This document shows positions 41,404-49,969 of a stretch of DNA of 64,000 bases, piece after piece (position 1 is the stretch's first letter; each line of letters starts with the position of its first letter). The notes beneath the pieces were generated by a model. The model was not told the DNA's origin. It was given only the letters and a program-made list of their open reading frames with translations, and made no database searches. Origin of the DNA: Pseudorhodoferax sp. Leaf274 (GTDB lineage Bacteria; Pseudomonadota; Gammaproteobacteria; Burkholderiales; Burkholderiaceae_C); contig NZ_LMNA01000025.1 in NCBI RefSeq assembly GCF_001422445.1, positions 249,061 through 313,060 on the forward strand, read 5' to 3'. A program made the position numbers and the translations under genes.

Positions 41404-42243
41404 TCACGGCTGGAACGGCGGGCGCCGCGTGGCCCGGCGCCAGGCCAGCAGCGGCAGGCGCGCCACGAACTCGAGCATCAGCCGAAAGTGCATCCAGCTC
41501 AGCAGCGCGTTGTCGCGGCCATAGCGGAAGTGCGAGACGCCGCCCTCCTCGGCCGTCAGGTACTTGACGGGCGCGGCCAGGTTGACGGGCTTGACGCCGC
41601 GCCAGGCCAGGCGCACCACGGCCTCGGTGTCGAAGTCGAAGCGGCGCATCCAGGGCTGGCGGCGCATCACGGCCACGAGGTCGGCGATGGGGTAGACGCG
41701 GAAGCCGTACAGCGAATCGTCGATGCCGGCGCCCAGCGTCTCCAGATTGGTCCACCAGTTCGACACGCGGCGCCCGCGCACGCGCAGCAGCGGCGCCGAG
41801 GCGTCGAACACCGGGCGGCCCAGCACCATGGTCTCGGGCCGCGCGATGGAGGCCTGCATGAATGCCGGGACCAGCGCGGCCGGGTGCTGGCCGTCCGAGT
41901 CCATGGTCAGCGCGTGGGTGAAGCCGGCCTGCTGCGCCCGCCCGAGCCCCTGCAGCAGCGCCGCGCCCTTGCCGACATTGGCCGGCAGCGCGATGACGAG
42001 CAGGCCCGGGTCCTGCGCGGCCATGGCCTGCAGGCCGGCCGGCGTGCCGTCCGTGCTGCCGTCGGTCACGACCCAGACCGGGTTCCAGTGCGCCCGCGCA
42101 GCGGCCACGGTCTCGTACACCTTGGGGCCGGTGTTGTAGCTGGGGATCAGCAGCACATGGCTGGTGGAAGGCGTGGGCATCGGGAGTCCTTCGCCCGCTC
42201 GGGCTTCGGCGCGAACGCCGTCGGGTGGCCGGGCGGCGTTCAT
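41404..42243 (-). CDS. Family 2 glycosyltransferase
   Basis: A 279-residue glycosyltransferase of the DPM1/GtrB-like GT2 type. LLIPSYNTGPKVYETV opens the GT-A fold, VVTDGSTDGTPAGL and TMDSDGQHPAALVPAF (DxD region) bind the nucleotide sugar, and DSLYGFRVYPI follows. It could glycosylate the polyene or a lipid carrier. The ATG at 42243 overlaps the acyltransferase stop by four bases; an ATG at 42180 preceded by AAGGA is an attractive alternative start. Confidence 0.87.
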   Translation of the reverse strand: MNAARPPDGVRAEARAGEGLPMPTPSTSHVLLIPSYNTGPKVYETVAAARAHWNPVWVVTDGSTDGTPAGLQAMAAQDPGLLVIALPANVGKGAALLQGLGRAQQAGFTHALTMDSDGQHPAALVPAFMQASIARPETMVLGRPVFDASAPLLRVRGRRVSNWWTNLETLGAGIDDSLYGFRVYPIADLVAVMRRQPWMRRFDFDTEAVVRLAWRGVKPVNLAAPVKYLTAEEGGVSHFRYGRDNALLSWMHFRLMLEFVARLPLLAWRRATRRPPFQP

Positions 42244-42986
42244 GGGCGCAGTTCCTCGGCAAAGTAGTGTTCCAGCCGCTGGAGCAGCCCCGCGTGGTCT
42301 GCCTCGGGTGCGAAGCGCTGGCCCAGCCGGACCGTGAACGCCATCGGGAACTGCGGCGCGCGCCAGATCGGCCAGCCCTTGCGCAGGTAGCCGGTGCTGG
42401 TCTCGATGAACACGGTCTGGATCGGCACCCGCGCCATGTGGGCCATGAGCGTGATGCCGGGGCGGAACGGGTTGATCGGCGGCTCCACCGTGCGCGTGCC
42501 TTCGGGGAACAGCACCAGCTGGCCGCCGGCACGCAGGTTGTCCACCGCGCCGCGGATCATGCCGCGCGGCGGGTCGTTGCGGATGTAGCGCGCCATGCGC
42601 GCGCCCGCGCCCAGGAAGGGGTTGCGCATCAGGCTGGCGCGCATGATGCAGATGCCGCGCGGCACCCGCGCCACGATCAGCAGCGCGTCCAGCATGCAGG
42701 GGTGGTTGGCCGCGATGATCAGGCCCTGGTCGCGCGACAGCGCGTCGAGCGCCTTGTAGTCGATGCGCATCAGGCCCAGCCACTGCGCGCAGGTCCAGAA
42801 GCCGCGGTAGACCGACGAGATCGCCGCCCGGCCGACCACCGTGCCATGGGCACGCGGCAACAGCGGATACAGCACCAGGCACACCAGGTTCCATGTCAGC
42901 GACATGGCGCCCAGGTGCGCAAGCAGCAGGTAGAACAGCGCGCACTGCCAGACACGGCGCAGCATGCTCATGCGGCGCGCCGCCAT
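42240..42986 (-). CDS. PlsC-type 1-acyl-glycerol-phosphate acyltransferase-like protein
   Basis: A 248-residue membrane acyltransferase. The catalytic HxxxxD motif is NHPCMLDALL; VLFPEGTRTVEPPI is the FPEGTR motif. An N-terminal hydrophobic segment (about 14-42) anchors it. Together with the LpxL-like protein at 28921 it is a candidate for attaching the polyene to a lipid. It is the first gene of the leftward arm and overlaps the glycosyltransferase by four bases. It starts 34 bases after the MipA-like gene and may share its transcript. Confidence 0.86.
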   Translation of the reverse strand: MAARRMSMLRRVWQCALFYLLLAHLGAMSLTWNLVCLVLYPLLPRAHGTVVGRAAISSVYRGFWTCAQWLGLMRIDYKALDALSRDQGLIIAANHPCMLDALLIVARVPRGICIMRASLMRNPFLGAGARMARYIRNDPPRGMIRGAVDNLRAGGQLVLFPEGTRTVEPPINPFRPGITLMAHMARVPIQTVFIETSTGYLRKGWPIWRAPQFPMAFTVRLGQRFAPEADHAGLLQRLEHYFAEELRP

Positions 42987-43020
42987 GGCGACTCCCAGGA
43001 ATTTCTCGACACTGGCCCGC

Positions 43021-43905
43021 TCAATCCTTTGCCGCCACCCGCTCGGACGAGGTGGCCAGGATCCACGACACGCCCAGGCCGGCCGACAGCGCCGACTTGC
43101 GCCGCATCAGCGGGCTGTCGTCGAACGCGGCGCCGTCGAGCCGGTCGTAGCGCACGAAGGCGCCGACCCAGGTGTTGCCGAAGCGGCGCGAGGTGGAGGC
43201 CAGCGCCTGCCAGCCGCCATAGCCGCCGCGCGCCTCGTAGGCCGGGCGGCTCGCGGTGGCGTCGCCGGCGCCCACGCCGTAGAAGTAGGCGTGGTTCCTG
43301 CGGTCGCCGAAGACCGGTCCCGTCAGCATGCCGACATTCCAGCCGCCTGCGGCGTTCGCCAGGTCCAGGTTCAGGTGCGGCGAGAAGGTGGTGCCGGCGA
43401 AACGCGGCGACTTCTCCAGCGTGAAGGCGGCACGCAGCGGCAGGCGCAGGTCCAGCTTCCAGCGGTCCTGGGCCGAGCGCGCCAGCGCCAGGTTGAGGTT
43501 GGGGCCGATCTCGGCCAGTGCCTTGAGGTCGCGCATGCCGCGGCGGGCAGCGTTGTCCTTGCTGCGCGCGGGTGCCGAGGCGGCCAGGCTCAGGTCGAAC
43601 TTGACGCGCGGGGTGTCCAGCAGCACGGCGCGCGCGCCGTCGCGGTCGGCCCGGAGCCAGTCGCCGCGGTAGACGATGTAGGGCAGCGGCAGCACGTAGT
43701 TGCGGCCCTGGTCCGCGCCGCGGTAGTCCGGCAGGCGCAGCGCTGCGGCGCCCAGGCCCAGCTCCCACAACGGGCGCTGGCCCGCGGCCAGGCCATCGTC
43801 GACGCCGGGGCCGGCACCGATGGGCTCGGCGGCCAGCACAGCGGCAGGAAGGGCCGCGGCCCATGCGGCGACATGCCGCAGGCGTCGGTGCGCACGCACG
43901 CGCAT
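43021..43905 (-). CDS. MipA/OmpV-family outer membrane protein
   Basis: A 294-residue outer membrane beta-barrel protein of the MipA/OmpV family. A signal peptide from the ATG at 43905 ends near AVLAAEP. The barrel begins ELGLGAAALRLPDYRGADQGRNYVLPLPYIVYRG, the family signature; later strands include WVGAFVRYDRLDGAAFDDSPL. In E. coli MipA scaffolds murein enzymes, while other members act as porins. It precedes the leftward pigment arm in the same direction, so a link to outer membrane display is possible but unproven. Confidence 0.88.
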   Translation of the reverse strand: MRVRAHRRLRHVAAWAAALPAAVLAAEPIGAGPGVDDGLAAGQRPLWELGLGAAALRLPDYRGADQGRNYVLPLPYIVYRGDWLRADRDGARAVLLDTPRVKFDLSLAASAPARSKDNAARRGMRDLKALAEIGPNLNLALARSAQDRWKLDLRLPLRAAFTLEKSPRFAGTTFSPHLNLDLANAAGGWNVGMLTGPVFGDRRNHAYFYGVGAGDATASRPAYEARGGYGGWQALASTSRRFGNTWVGAFVRYDRLDGAAFDDSPLMRRKSALSAGLGVSWILATSSERVAAKD

Positions 43906-44113
43906 CAGGCCTGGGCGCCAAGCGTGGCGCGCGTGCGTTGCTGGGGGGGATGGGTCAAGGCGGTCTCCGTGGGGCTGTGGGGCTGGGTGGGTGACCCCAT
44001 GCCGAAGCGGGCGATTTTCCACGGTTTTCCGGACGCCTCCGGCGCGGCCTGCCCGGCCCGCCTGCTACCAACTGTCACGGCTGCCAACGCGGGCCATCGA
44101 AAATAATGCCGGC

Positions 44114-44872
44114 ATGAACCCAACAGGACAGAGGCCTTGCGCACTGGCGCCACACGCACCGCTGCGTGCCTACTACGCCGACGAATCCGAACGCGACCGC
44201 TACCTGCGCCGCATCTTCGACGCGACCGCGGGCGACTACGACCGCATCGAGCGCCTGCTGGCACTCGGCACCGGCCCGTGGTACCGGCGCTCGGCCTTGC
44301 AGCGCGCAGGACTGGGCAGCGGCGCGCGCGTGCTGGACGTCGGCATCGGCACCGGGCTCGTTGCGCGCGAAGCCCTGCAGCTGATCGGGCTGGAGGGCCG
44401 CCTGGTCGGCGTCGACCCCAGCCCGGGGATGATGGGCGAAGTCCGCCTGCCCAACGTGCAGCTGCTCCAGGGCCGTGCCGAGGCCCTGCCGCAGCCCGAT
44501 GGCAGCCACGACTTCCTGAGCATGGGCTATGCCCTGCGCCACATCGGCGATGTGCATGCGGCCTTCGCCGAATTCCACCGCGTGCTGCGCCCGGGCGGGC
44601 GCCTGCTGATCCTGGAGATCACGCGCCCCGAGCACCGCGGCGGCCGCGCCCTGCTGCGGGCCTACATGCGCGCCTTCGTGCCGCTGGTGGCACGGGTGGT
44701 GGGCCGCCGGCGCGACACGGCCGAGCTGTGGCGCTACTACTGGGACACGATCGACGCCTGCATCGCGCCCGCCTCGGTGCTGGCCGCGCTGCGCGAGGCG
44801 GGTTTCGAGCAGGTGCAACGCCACACCGAGCTGGGCGTGTTCTCCGAGTACACGGCGCGCAAGCCGGACTGA
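44114..44872 (+). CDS. UbiE-like SAM-dependent methyltransferase
   Basis: A 252-residue class I methyltransferase. RRIFDATAGDYDRIERLLALGTG resembles the start of UbiE/COQ5, and LDVGIGTGLVAREAL is the SAM loop, followed by GVDPSPGMM and LSMGYALRHIGD. The C-terminus has RPEHRGGRALLRAYMRAFVPLVARVVG, as in quinone methyltransferases. The substrate may be a prenylated quinone or another lipid-soluble aromatic. It is monocistronic and converges on the coiled-coil gene across a 79-base gap. A cluster role is possible but not supported by linkage. Confidence 0.83.
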   Translation: MNPTGQRPCALAPHAPLRAYYADESERDRYLRRIFDATAGDYDRIERLLALGTGPWYRRSALQRAGLGSGARVLDVGIGTGLVAREALQLIGLEGRLVGVDPSPGMMGEVRLPNVQLLQGRAEALPQPDGSHDFLSMGYALRHIGDVHAAFAEFHRVLRPGGRLLILEITRPEHRGGRALLRAYMRAFVPLVARVVGRRRDTAELWRYYWDTIDACIAPASVLAALREAGFEQVQRHTELGVFSEYTARKPD

Positions 44873-44881
44873 CGACGCGCC

Positions 44882-44946
44882 AGGCCGGCCGGGGCGGCCC
44901 GGCGGTGGCCACACCGGTAGCGCCCCTGGGCCGCGCCGGCCGGCCT
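44882..44946. repeat. 19-bp inverted repeat between convergent genes
   Basis: AGGCCGGCCGGGGCGGCCC (44882-44900) and its near-perfect complement (44928-44946, one mismatch) flank 27 bases in the gap between the convergent methyltransferase and coiled-coil genes. It would fold into a very stable hairpin on either strand. No U-tract follows, so it may stall polymerase or protect 3' ends rather than act as a classical terminator. Confidence 0.55.
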
Positions 44947-44951
44947 GCGCC

Positions 44952-47900
44952 TCAACCGAGCGCCGCCAGCCGGTCCACGCGCTGCAGATGTTCGCGCAGC
45001 ACCTGCCGGGCCGCGCCTTCGGCCTTGTCGCGCAGGCCGCCGGCGGGCTGCTTGAGGATGTCTGCAAGCACCGTGCGCACGTTGCCCAGGCTTGCCAGCA
45101 CCGCCGCGCGCAGCTTGGCGATCTTCTTGCGCTCGTCGGCCAGCGCGCCGTCCAGCACCTCGAGCTCCTGGGCCTGCCCGTCGGTGGCCTTCTCGGCCAG
45201 AGCGTCGCGGCGCATCCGCACGTCGACGAAGGCGCTGGCTGCCGTGCCCACGTCGGCCTGCGTGTCCAGCTGGTAGGCCAGGTCGCTGAGGCTGGCCTGG
45301 GCGCGCACGAGGTCGTTGCCGTCGAACGTCTTGAGCAGCTTGTCGGCCACGTTGCCGAAGAAGCCGTCGATGCGCTCGAACAGCCCGGCCACCGTCCTGA
45401 GTTTCTCGGCGGCCGCATCGCGGGCACTGCTCCACGAGGGCGGAACGTCGCTCTCGCCGAACTTCTTCATGAGGTAACGCTTGACGATCTTCGGCGAGCT
45501 GCGCCGGATCATCGATTCGTCGAGGCCATGGGTGCTCAGCACCTGCAGCGCCAGCGCGTCGCCCTCGCTGGCCATGATGGCGAGGATGCCCTTGGCGTAG
45601 CGCGGGTGGAAGCGGAACAGCTCCGAGCGCGCGCCGCCGTCGCCGGCCTGCGCGCGTTCGAGCAGGGCCCGCGCCTGCTCGCCCTCGCCGCGGTCGACGA
45701 TCTGCTCGCCGACGCCCTGCACCGCGCCGACGCCCGTGGCCACGCCCTTCATCGCCGTGCTGGCCACCACGCCGACCCCGGTGAGGTCGACCACGCCGGC
45801 CGCGGCCTTGACCATCGCGACGCCGGTCTTGGTGGCGGCACGCGCCGCCAGGTGCTTGTCGCGGCGGGCGAACTGCGCGATGGCGGCCTCGCCGCGGTGC
45901 TTGCCTTCGACCGCCTGCTCGTGCGATTCGGCATCGCGCACCGATTCCTCGATGCGCGCGGCCGAGTCGACCATGCCCTTCATCACCTCGCCGAAGCTCA
46001 CCGCCACGCCGATGCCCGGCAGCAGCGCGGAGATCTGCTTGACCACCACGCCGCCGATGTCCATGGCCTTCATGTCCTTGGCCGAGCCGGTCAGCCCGCC
46101 CAGCAGGTCGCCCAGCGAGGCCATGAACTCGTCCTGCAGCATCAAGGCCTCGACGGGATCCTCGGTCTCCATCGCCTTGCCGCCCGTCTCGATGGCCTTG
46201 AGCGGCGCGCCGAGCACCGTGGCCAGCTTGCCGGCCAGGCTCAGCGCCTGCTCGAATTTCTCCGACAGCTCCTTGGTCGACTTCAGCTTCTCTGCGATGT
46301 GCTTGACGATCTCGGGGCCCTTCTCGCCGTACTCGACACCTTCCTTGATCTTGCCGAACAGGCCCTCGCCGCTTTCCAGCTTGCTCTTGAACAATTCGAT
46401 CTTCTCGTCGACCGCGGCCAACCGGGTCGAGGTTTCCTTGCGGAAACCGTCCATCGTCTCCTCGTCCAGCAGGCCGCGCATCGCGACCCAGTTCTTCTCC
46501 TCCTCGCGGAAGCGCGGCGGCAGCCAGAGCTCGGGCACGCCCTTGTAGACGGCCTGCAGCTCTTCCATCGTGGCGCCGTTGTCGACCAGCTTCTGGAAGT
46601 CGTTGATCAGCTTCTGGCTCAGCGTGTAGAGCCGGTCGTAGTTGGCCTTGCCCAGCTTCTCGAGCAGCGCCTTGCTGCCCTCCCAGATCGGCACGTCCTC
46701 GACGCCCTTCAGCGCTTCGGTCAGCTCCTGCGCCGCGGTGGTGGCCTTGGGCAGTGTCTGCACCACCTGCAGGCGGCGCGCGGCCTCGTCGGCCTGGCCG
46801 GCCAGCGCCAGGGCCTGGGCGTCGGCCTCGCGCAGTGCCTGGGCCGCCCGGCGCAGTTCGGCGTCGGCTTCGTCCAGTGCCTTCTGCGCCTGCACCAGCG
46901 CGGGATCGGCACCGGACGTGCGCAGGCGCTCGTCGATGGCATCGGCCAGGGCCGCGAGCCGCTTGCCCACGTCGATCCCGGCGTTGCGCAGCGCATCCTG
47001 CCGGCCACGCAGCCGCCCCCTGGCGTCGGCGATCGGGACGGTGTATTTCTCCAGCACATCCAGCGAGGCGTCGATCTCTTCGCCTCCGGGTGCATCCTTG
47101 GCGCCGGCGGCGTAGCGGTCGACCAGGGCCTGGTGCCTGGCGTACACCTCCCCGAGCCCCTGGACTTCCTCCTCGACCTGCAGGAGCTCGCTCTCCCGCT
47201 CGCCCAGCGCCTTGCGCGCCTGGACCAGCGCCGACTGCGCGTCCTTGAGCGCCGGGTCGTTGGCGGCGGCCTCCTCCAGCAGGGCCTGCGCGTGCGCCAC
47301 GCCCTCCTTGCGCGTGCCGACCTCGACCTGCTGGGCCTGCGCGGTCTCCTGGGCCACCTTGCTCGCGCCCTGCAGCGATTTGGCCTGCTCCTCCAGCTTG
47401 CCGTGCTGGTTCGGTGCGACCGGCGCGATCTCGTAGCCCGGCATCAGCGCCAGCACCGCCTCGCGCTGGAGCAGGTAGGCCTCCAGGATCTCCTGCCGCG
47501 ACGCCAGGTCGCCCTTCAGGCTCTCGGCCTCGCGCACGTCGTGCCGTGCGGTGGCTTCGTGCAGCAGGTTCTTCAGGTTGGCGACCTTTTCTTCGGCGTC
47601 GCCCACCTTCTGGTTCTCCAGCTCCAGCCGCTGCTCGAGCCGCGCCTGCGTCATCACCTTCTCGAGCTCGCCCTGCAGGCCCTCGAAGTCGCCGCTCTTC
47701 TTGCGCTCTTCGAGGTCCTGGATCTGCTGCGCCAGCCCCTCCGACTGGAATTTCAGCACCTTGACCGCCGACTTCGCCTCCTTGAAGGCCTGGCTGGCCT
47801 CCTCGGCCCGGCGGACCGCCGCCTCGTAGTCGCGCTGCGCCGATGCACGGCCTTCCACCGTCAGGGTCTTCTGGAAGATCTCGTCGCGCTCGACGCCCGC

Positions 47901-48107
47901 GGCGTAGCGCTTGGACTCGGCGTCCTCTGCCACATGGCCGGCATGCTTGGCCTTGTCCTCGGCCTGCCGGATCGCCTTGCCCGTCTCGGCCTGCTGCCGG
48001 CCCAGGCTGGCGCTGGCGTTCTTGATGATCTTGGGGCTGACCGGCGGTGTTTCCTTCATCACCTGGTAGAAGGCGAGGGTCCAGGCCTCCAGGCTCAATT
48101 TGGCCAT
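44952..48107 (-). CDS. Large coiled-coil protein with hydrophobic segments, unknown function
   Basis: A 1051-residue protein with no recognised domain. Residues about 30-320 and 400-450 are charged, Ala/Glu/Gln/Lys-rich helices of coiled-coil type. Residues about 470-640 are mixed helical with KANYDRLYTLSQKLINDF. Two hydrophobic, Gly/Val-rich stretches at about 684-712 and 764-800 could insert in or stack along membranes. The C-terminal 230 residues are again helical. No signal peptide is present. AGGAG precedes the ATG. The N-terminus MAKLSLEAWTLAF resembles that of the 545-residue protein encoded 112 bases upstream, suggesting a functional pair. Toxin, scaffold or injection cargo roles are all conceivable. 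Confidence 0.8.
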   Translation of the reverse strand: MAKLSLEAWTLAFYQVMKETPPVSPKIIKNASASLGRQQAETGKAIRQAEDKAKHAGHVAEDAESKRYAAGVERDEIFQKTLTVEGRASAQRDYEAAVRRAEEASQAFKEAKSAVKVLKFQSEGLAQQIQDLEERKKSGDFEGLQGELEKVMTQARLEQRLELENQKVGDAEEKVANLKNLLHEATARHDVREAESLKGDLASRQEILEAYLLQREAVLALMPGYEIAPVAPNQHGKLEEQAKSLQGASKVAQETAQAQQVEVGTRKEGVAHAQALLEEAAANDPALKDAQSALVQARKALGERESELLQVEEEVQGLGEVYARHQALVDRYAAGAKDAPGGEEIDASLDVLEKYTVPIADARGRLRGRQDALRNAGIDVGKRLAALADAIDERLRTSGADPALVQAQKALDEADAELRRAAQALREADAQALALAGQADEAARRLQVVQTLPKATTAAQELTEALKGVEDVPIWEGSKALLEKLGKANYDRLYTLSQKLINDFQKLVDNGATMEELQAVYKGVPELWLPPRFREEEKNWVAMRGLLDEETMDGFRKETSTRLAAVDEKIELFKSKLESGEGLFGKIKEGVEYGEKGPEIVKHIAEKLKSTKELSEKFEQALSLAGKLATVLGAPLKAIETGGKAMETEDPVEALMLQDEFMASLGDLLGGLTGSAKDMKAMDIGGVVVKQISALLPGIGVAVSFGEVMKGMVDSAARIEESVRDAESHEQAVEGKHRGEAAIAQFARRDKHLAARAATKTGVAMVKAAAGVVDLTGVGVVASTAMKGVATGVGAVQGVGEQIVDRGEGEQARALLERAQAGDGGARSELFRFHPRYAKGILAIMASEGDALALQVLSTHGLDESMIRRSSPKIVKRYLMKKFGESDVPPSWSSARDAAAEKLRTVAGLFERIDGFFGNVADKLLKTFDGNDLVRAQASLSDLAYQLDTQADVGTAASAFVDVRMRRDALAEKATDGQAQELEVLDGALADERKKIAKLRAAVLASLGNVRTVLADILKQPAGGLRDKAEGAARQVLREHLQRVDRLAALG

Positions 48108-48219
48108 GCATCACTCCTGTGTCTCTTGAACCGGCATGGCCGGCGGTGCCGTTGACCGCCCCTGCCCTGTGGAACCGGCTGTGCCGGGCCGTTGCAAGCG
48201 CGTCCTGCGCGCTCGTTGC

Positions 48220-49857
48220 TCACTGCAATGCGTCGAGCTGTTCGTCGATGCGCCGGAGCGCGGCGCCCAGGGTCGGGCGCAGCTCGACGCTGATGTCGAA
48301 GGGGTTCTCATCGCACAGCTGCACCGCCGGGTCGGTGGCCAGGAAGCGCCGGAAATCGCCCACGCTGGCACGCAGGCGCTGCGCGGCAGGCGCCTGCTTG
48401 TCGCGGTCGGTCGCGAGTGCGAACTCCTGCAGCGCCACCCGCAGCCCCACCTGCAGGCCGCGGCTGACGCCGGCCAGCCCGTACTCGGCAATGCGTTGCA
48501 GGGCCGGGTCGCCAGCGGACTTGAGCGCCGACTGCAGCCGCGACAGGCCCACGTCGGCGGCCTCCTTGGCCTGCAGCCAGGTCTCCAGGCAGGCCTTGGC
48601 AGCGGCCTTGACCGCAGCCCCCGAAGGGCCCGCTGGGCCGCCCGCCGGGAGCGACTCCAGCGCCGCCTCCACGGCATCCAGCAGCGACTGCGCTGCCGCG
48701 TGATCGCCCTTGCGCGCCAGCGCACCGGCCTCGCTCGTCTTGAGCTTGATGTCCTGCCCCGCCGGCCCGGCCGCGGCCATCGCTTCCTTGATGCGCGGCA
48801 GCAGCGCGGCCAGGCGGGCGTTGAACGCGGCACCCGCATCGACCTTGGCACCGCCTTCCTTCGCGACGCCAGCAGGCGCATCGAGCAGCTTGTGCAGATG
48901 CTCCAGGGCTTGCGTGGCGGCCGCATAGTCCTTGGCCGCGGCCTTCTCGCTCGCAAAGCCGATCAAGGCGCGCAGCTTGGTGGCCTCGGGGTGCTGGCCC
49001 GCCAACGCCTGCCGCAGCGGCTCCTGCACCTGGCCCAGGCGCTGGTCGTAAGCCAGCTGCGCGGACGAAGGCGCGTCGGGCGGGGTCGGGGCCGGTGTGT
49101 CGGGGCCGGCGTCGGCGCCGGCGCTGCCCTGGCCCTGCGGGGCGTCGCCCTGGCCTTCGCCGTCGGCGTGGCCTTGCTCTTCGTCGGCATCGTCCCCGTC
49201 TTCGCCACGCACCCGCACCGCCAGCCGCAGCGCGGTCTGTTGCAGCAGCGCGGCCTTGATCTTGCGGGCCAGCCCGCCGGCGGACGCCTGCACGATGAAG
49301 GTCAGCGCATTGGCTTCGTAAGTGCACTCGCCGCGGATGAATTTCAGGCCGCTGGCGTTGTGCATCTGCTCCTTCAGCAGCTTGCCGCGCGCGGGCGAGA
49401 TCGCGCGCCGGGACAGCAGCACCACGGTCTCCTTGCCGGTCGTCGCGATCAGCGACTGCATCACGGCCTCGCCTTTGCGCAGTTCGCGGATCAGCGGAAT
49501 CATCTTGGAGGTGAGCAGCGCAGGGCTCTCCTCATCGTCGTCCGCCTCGGCCGAGGCCCGCGTTGTGGCCTGGGTCTTCTTCAGTTCGGCCTCCGCCGAC
49601 CCGAGCAGCGCATAGAGCTTGTCCTTGACCTCGCCGAAGATCTTGTCGCCAAGCTCCTTCTTGCGCTTGGACTGCGCCACGACCTGCTTCTTCAACAGGT
49701 CGACGACGTCCTCGAGGGCTTGGGAACGGGGCTCGGGCTTGCCCTCGTCGCTCTTGTCGAAACGGGCCAGCGCCTTGACCAGCGCGCCGTCGTCCAGGTC
49801 GAGCTTGTTCTTCTTGGTAAAGCCGGTCCACGCTGCTTCGCTGAGCTTGTCTGCCAT
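48220..49857 (-). CDS. 545-residue protein of unknown function, partner of the coiled-coil gene
   Basis: No known domain is recognised. The N-terminus MADKLSEAAWTGF parallels that of the 1051-residue neighbour. Residues about 20-215 form a compact mixed region with LLTSKMIPLIRELRKGEAVM and KFIRGECTYEANALTFIVQ. Residues about 218-265 are an acidic Asp/Glu/Gly/Gln/Pro linker, and the rest is Ala-rich helical repeats, perhaps a helical-hairpin array. The ribosome site GGAGGAG at ideal spacing is one of the strongest in the window, implying high expression. No signal peptide. It lies 99 bases after the GH26 gene and 112 bases before the coiled-coil gene. Confidence 0.8.
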   Translation of the reverse strand: MADKLSEAAWTGFTKKNKLDLDDGALVKALARFDKSDEGKPEPRSQALEDVVDLLKKQVVAQSKRKKELGDKIFGEVKDKLYALLGSAEAELKKTQATTRASAEADDDEESPALLTSKMIPLIRELRKGEAVMQSLIATTGKETVVLLSRRAISPARGKLLKEQMHNASGLKFIRGECTYEANALTFIVQASAGGLARKIKAALLQQTALRLAVRVRGEDGDDADEEQGHADGEGQGDAPQGQGSAGADAGPDTPAPTPPDAPSSAQLAYDQRLGQVQEPLRQALAGQHPEATKLRALIGFASEKAAAKDYAAATQALEHLHKLLDAPAGVAKEGGAKVDAGAAFNARLAALLPRIKEAMAAAGPAGQDIKLKTSEAGALARKGDHAAAQSLLDAVEAALESLPAGGPAGPSGAAVKAAAKACLETWLQAKEAADVGLSRLQSALKSAGDPALQRIAEYGLAGVSRGLQVGLRVALQEFALATDRDKQAPAAQRLRASVGDFRRFLATDPAVQLCDENPFDISVELRPTLGAALRRIDEQLDALQ

Positions 49858-49956
49858 GAAGGTCTCCTCCGGTTTCAGCGCCGCGCCGCAAGAGGCGCGC
49901 CGTGCGGGCGGCGATTATGTCTGCGAAGCGGCGGAGGGTCGAGCCGACTGCTGCGG

Positions 49957-49969
49957 TCAGCCGCAGATG
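49957..49969. repeat. 13-bp direct repeat, left copy
   Basis: TCAGCCGCAGATG covers the stop and last codons of the GH26-like gene. An identical copy lies at 51178-51190, so the two bracket the gene. It could be a trace of duplication or recombination at the gene's 3' end. Confidence 0.4.

Noticed and set aside
44988-48155. 1055-codon plus-strand open frame opposite the coiled-coil gene
   Set aside because: Leu/Gln/His-rich shadow of the coiled-coil codons; the minus-strand gene has a proper ribosome site and coherent helical pattern.
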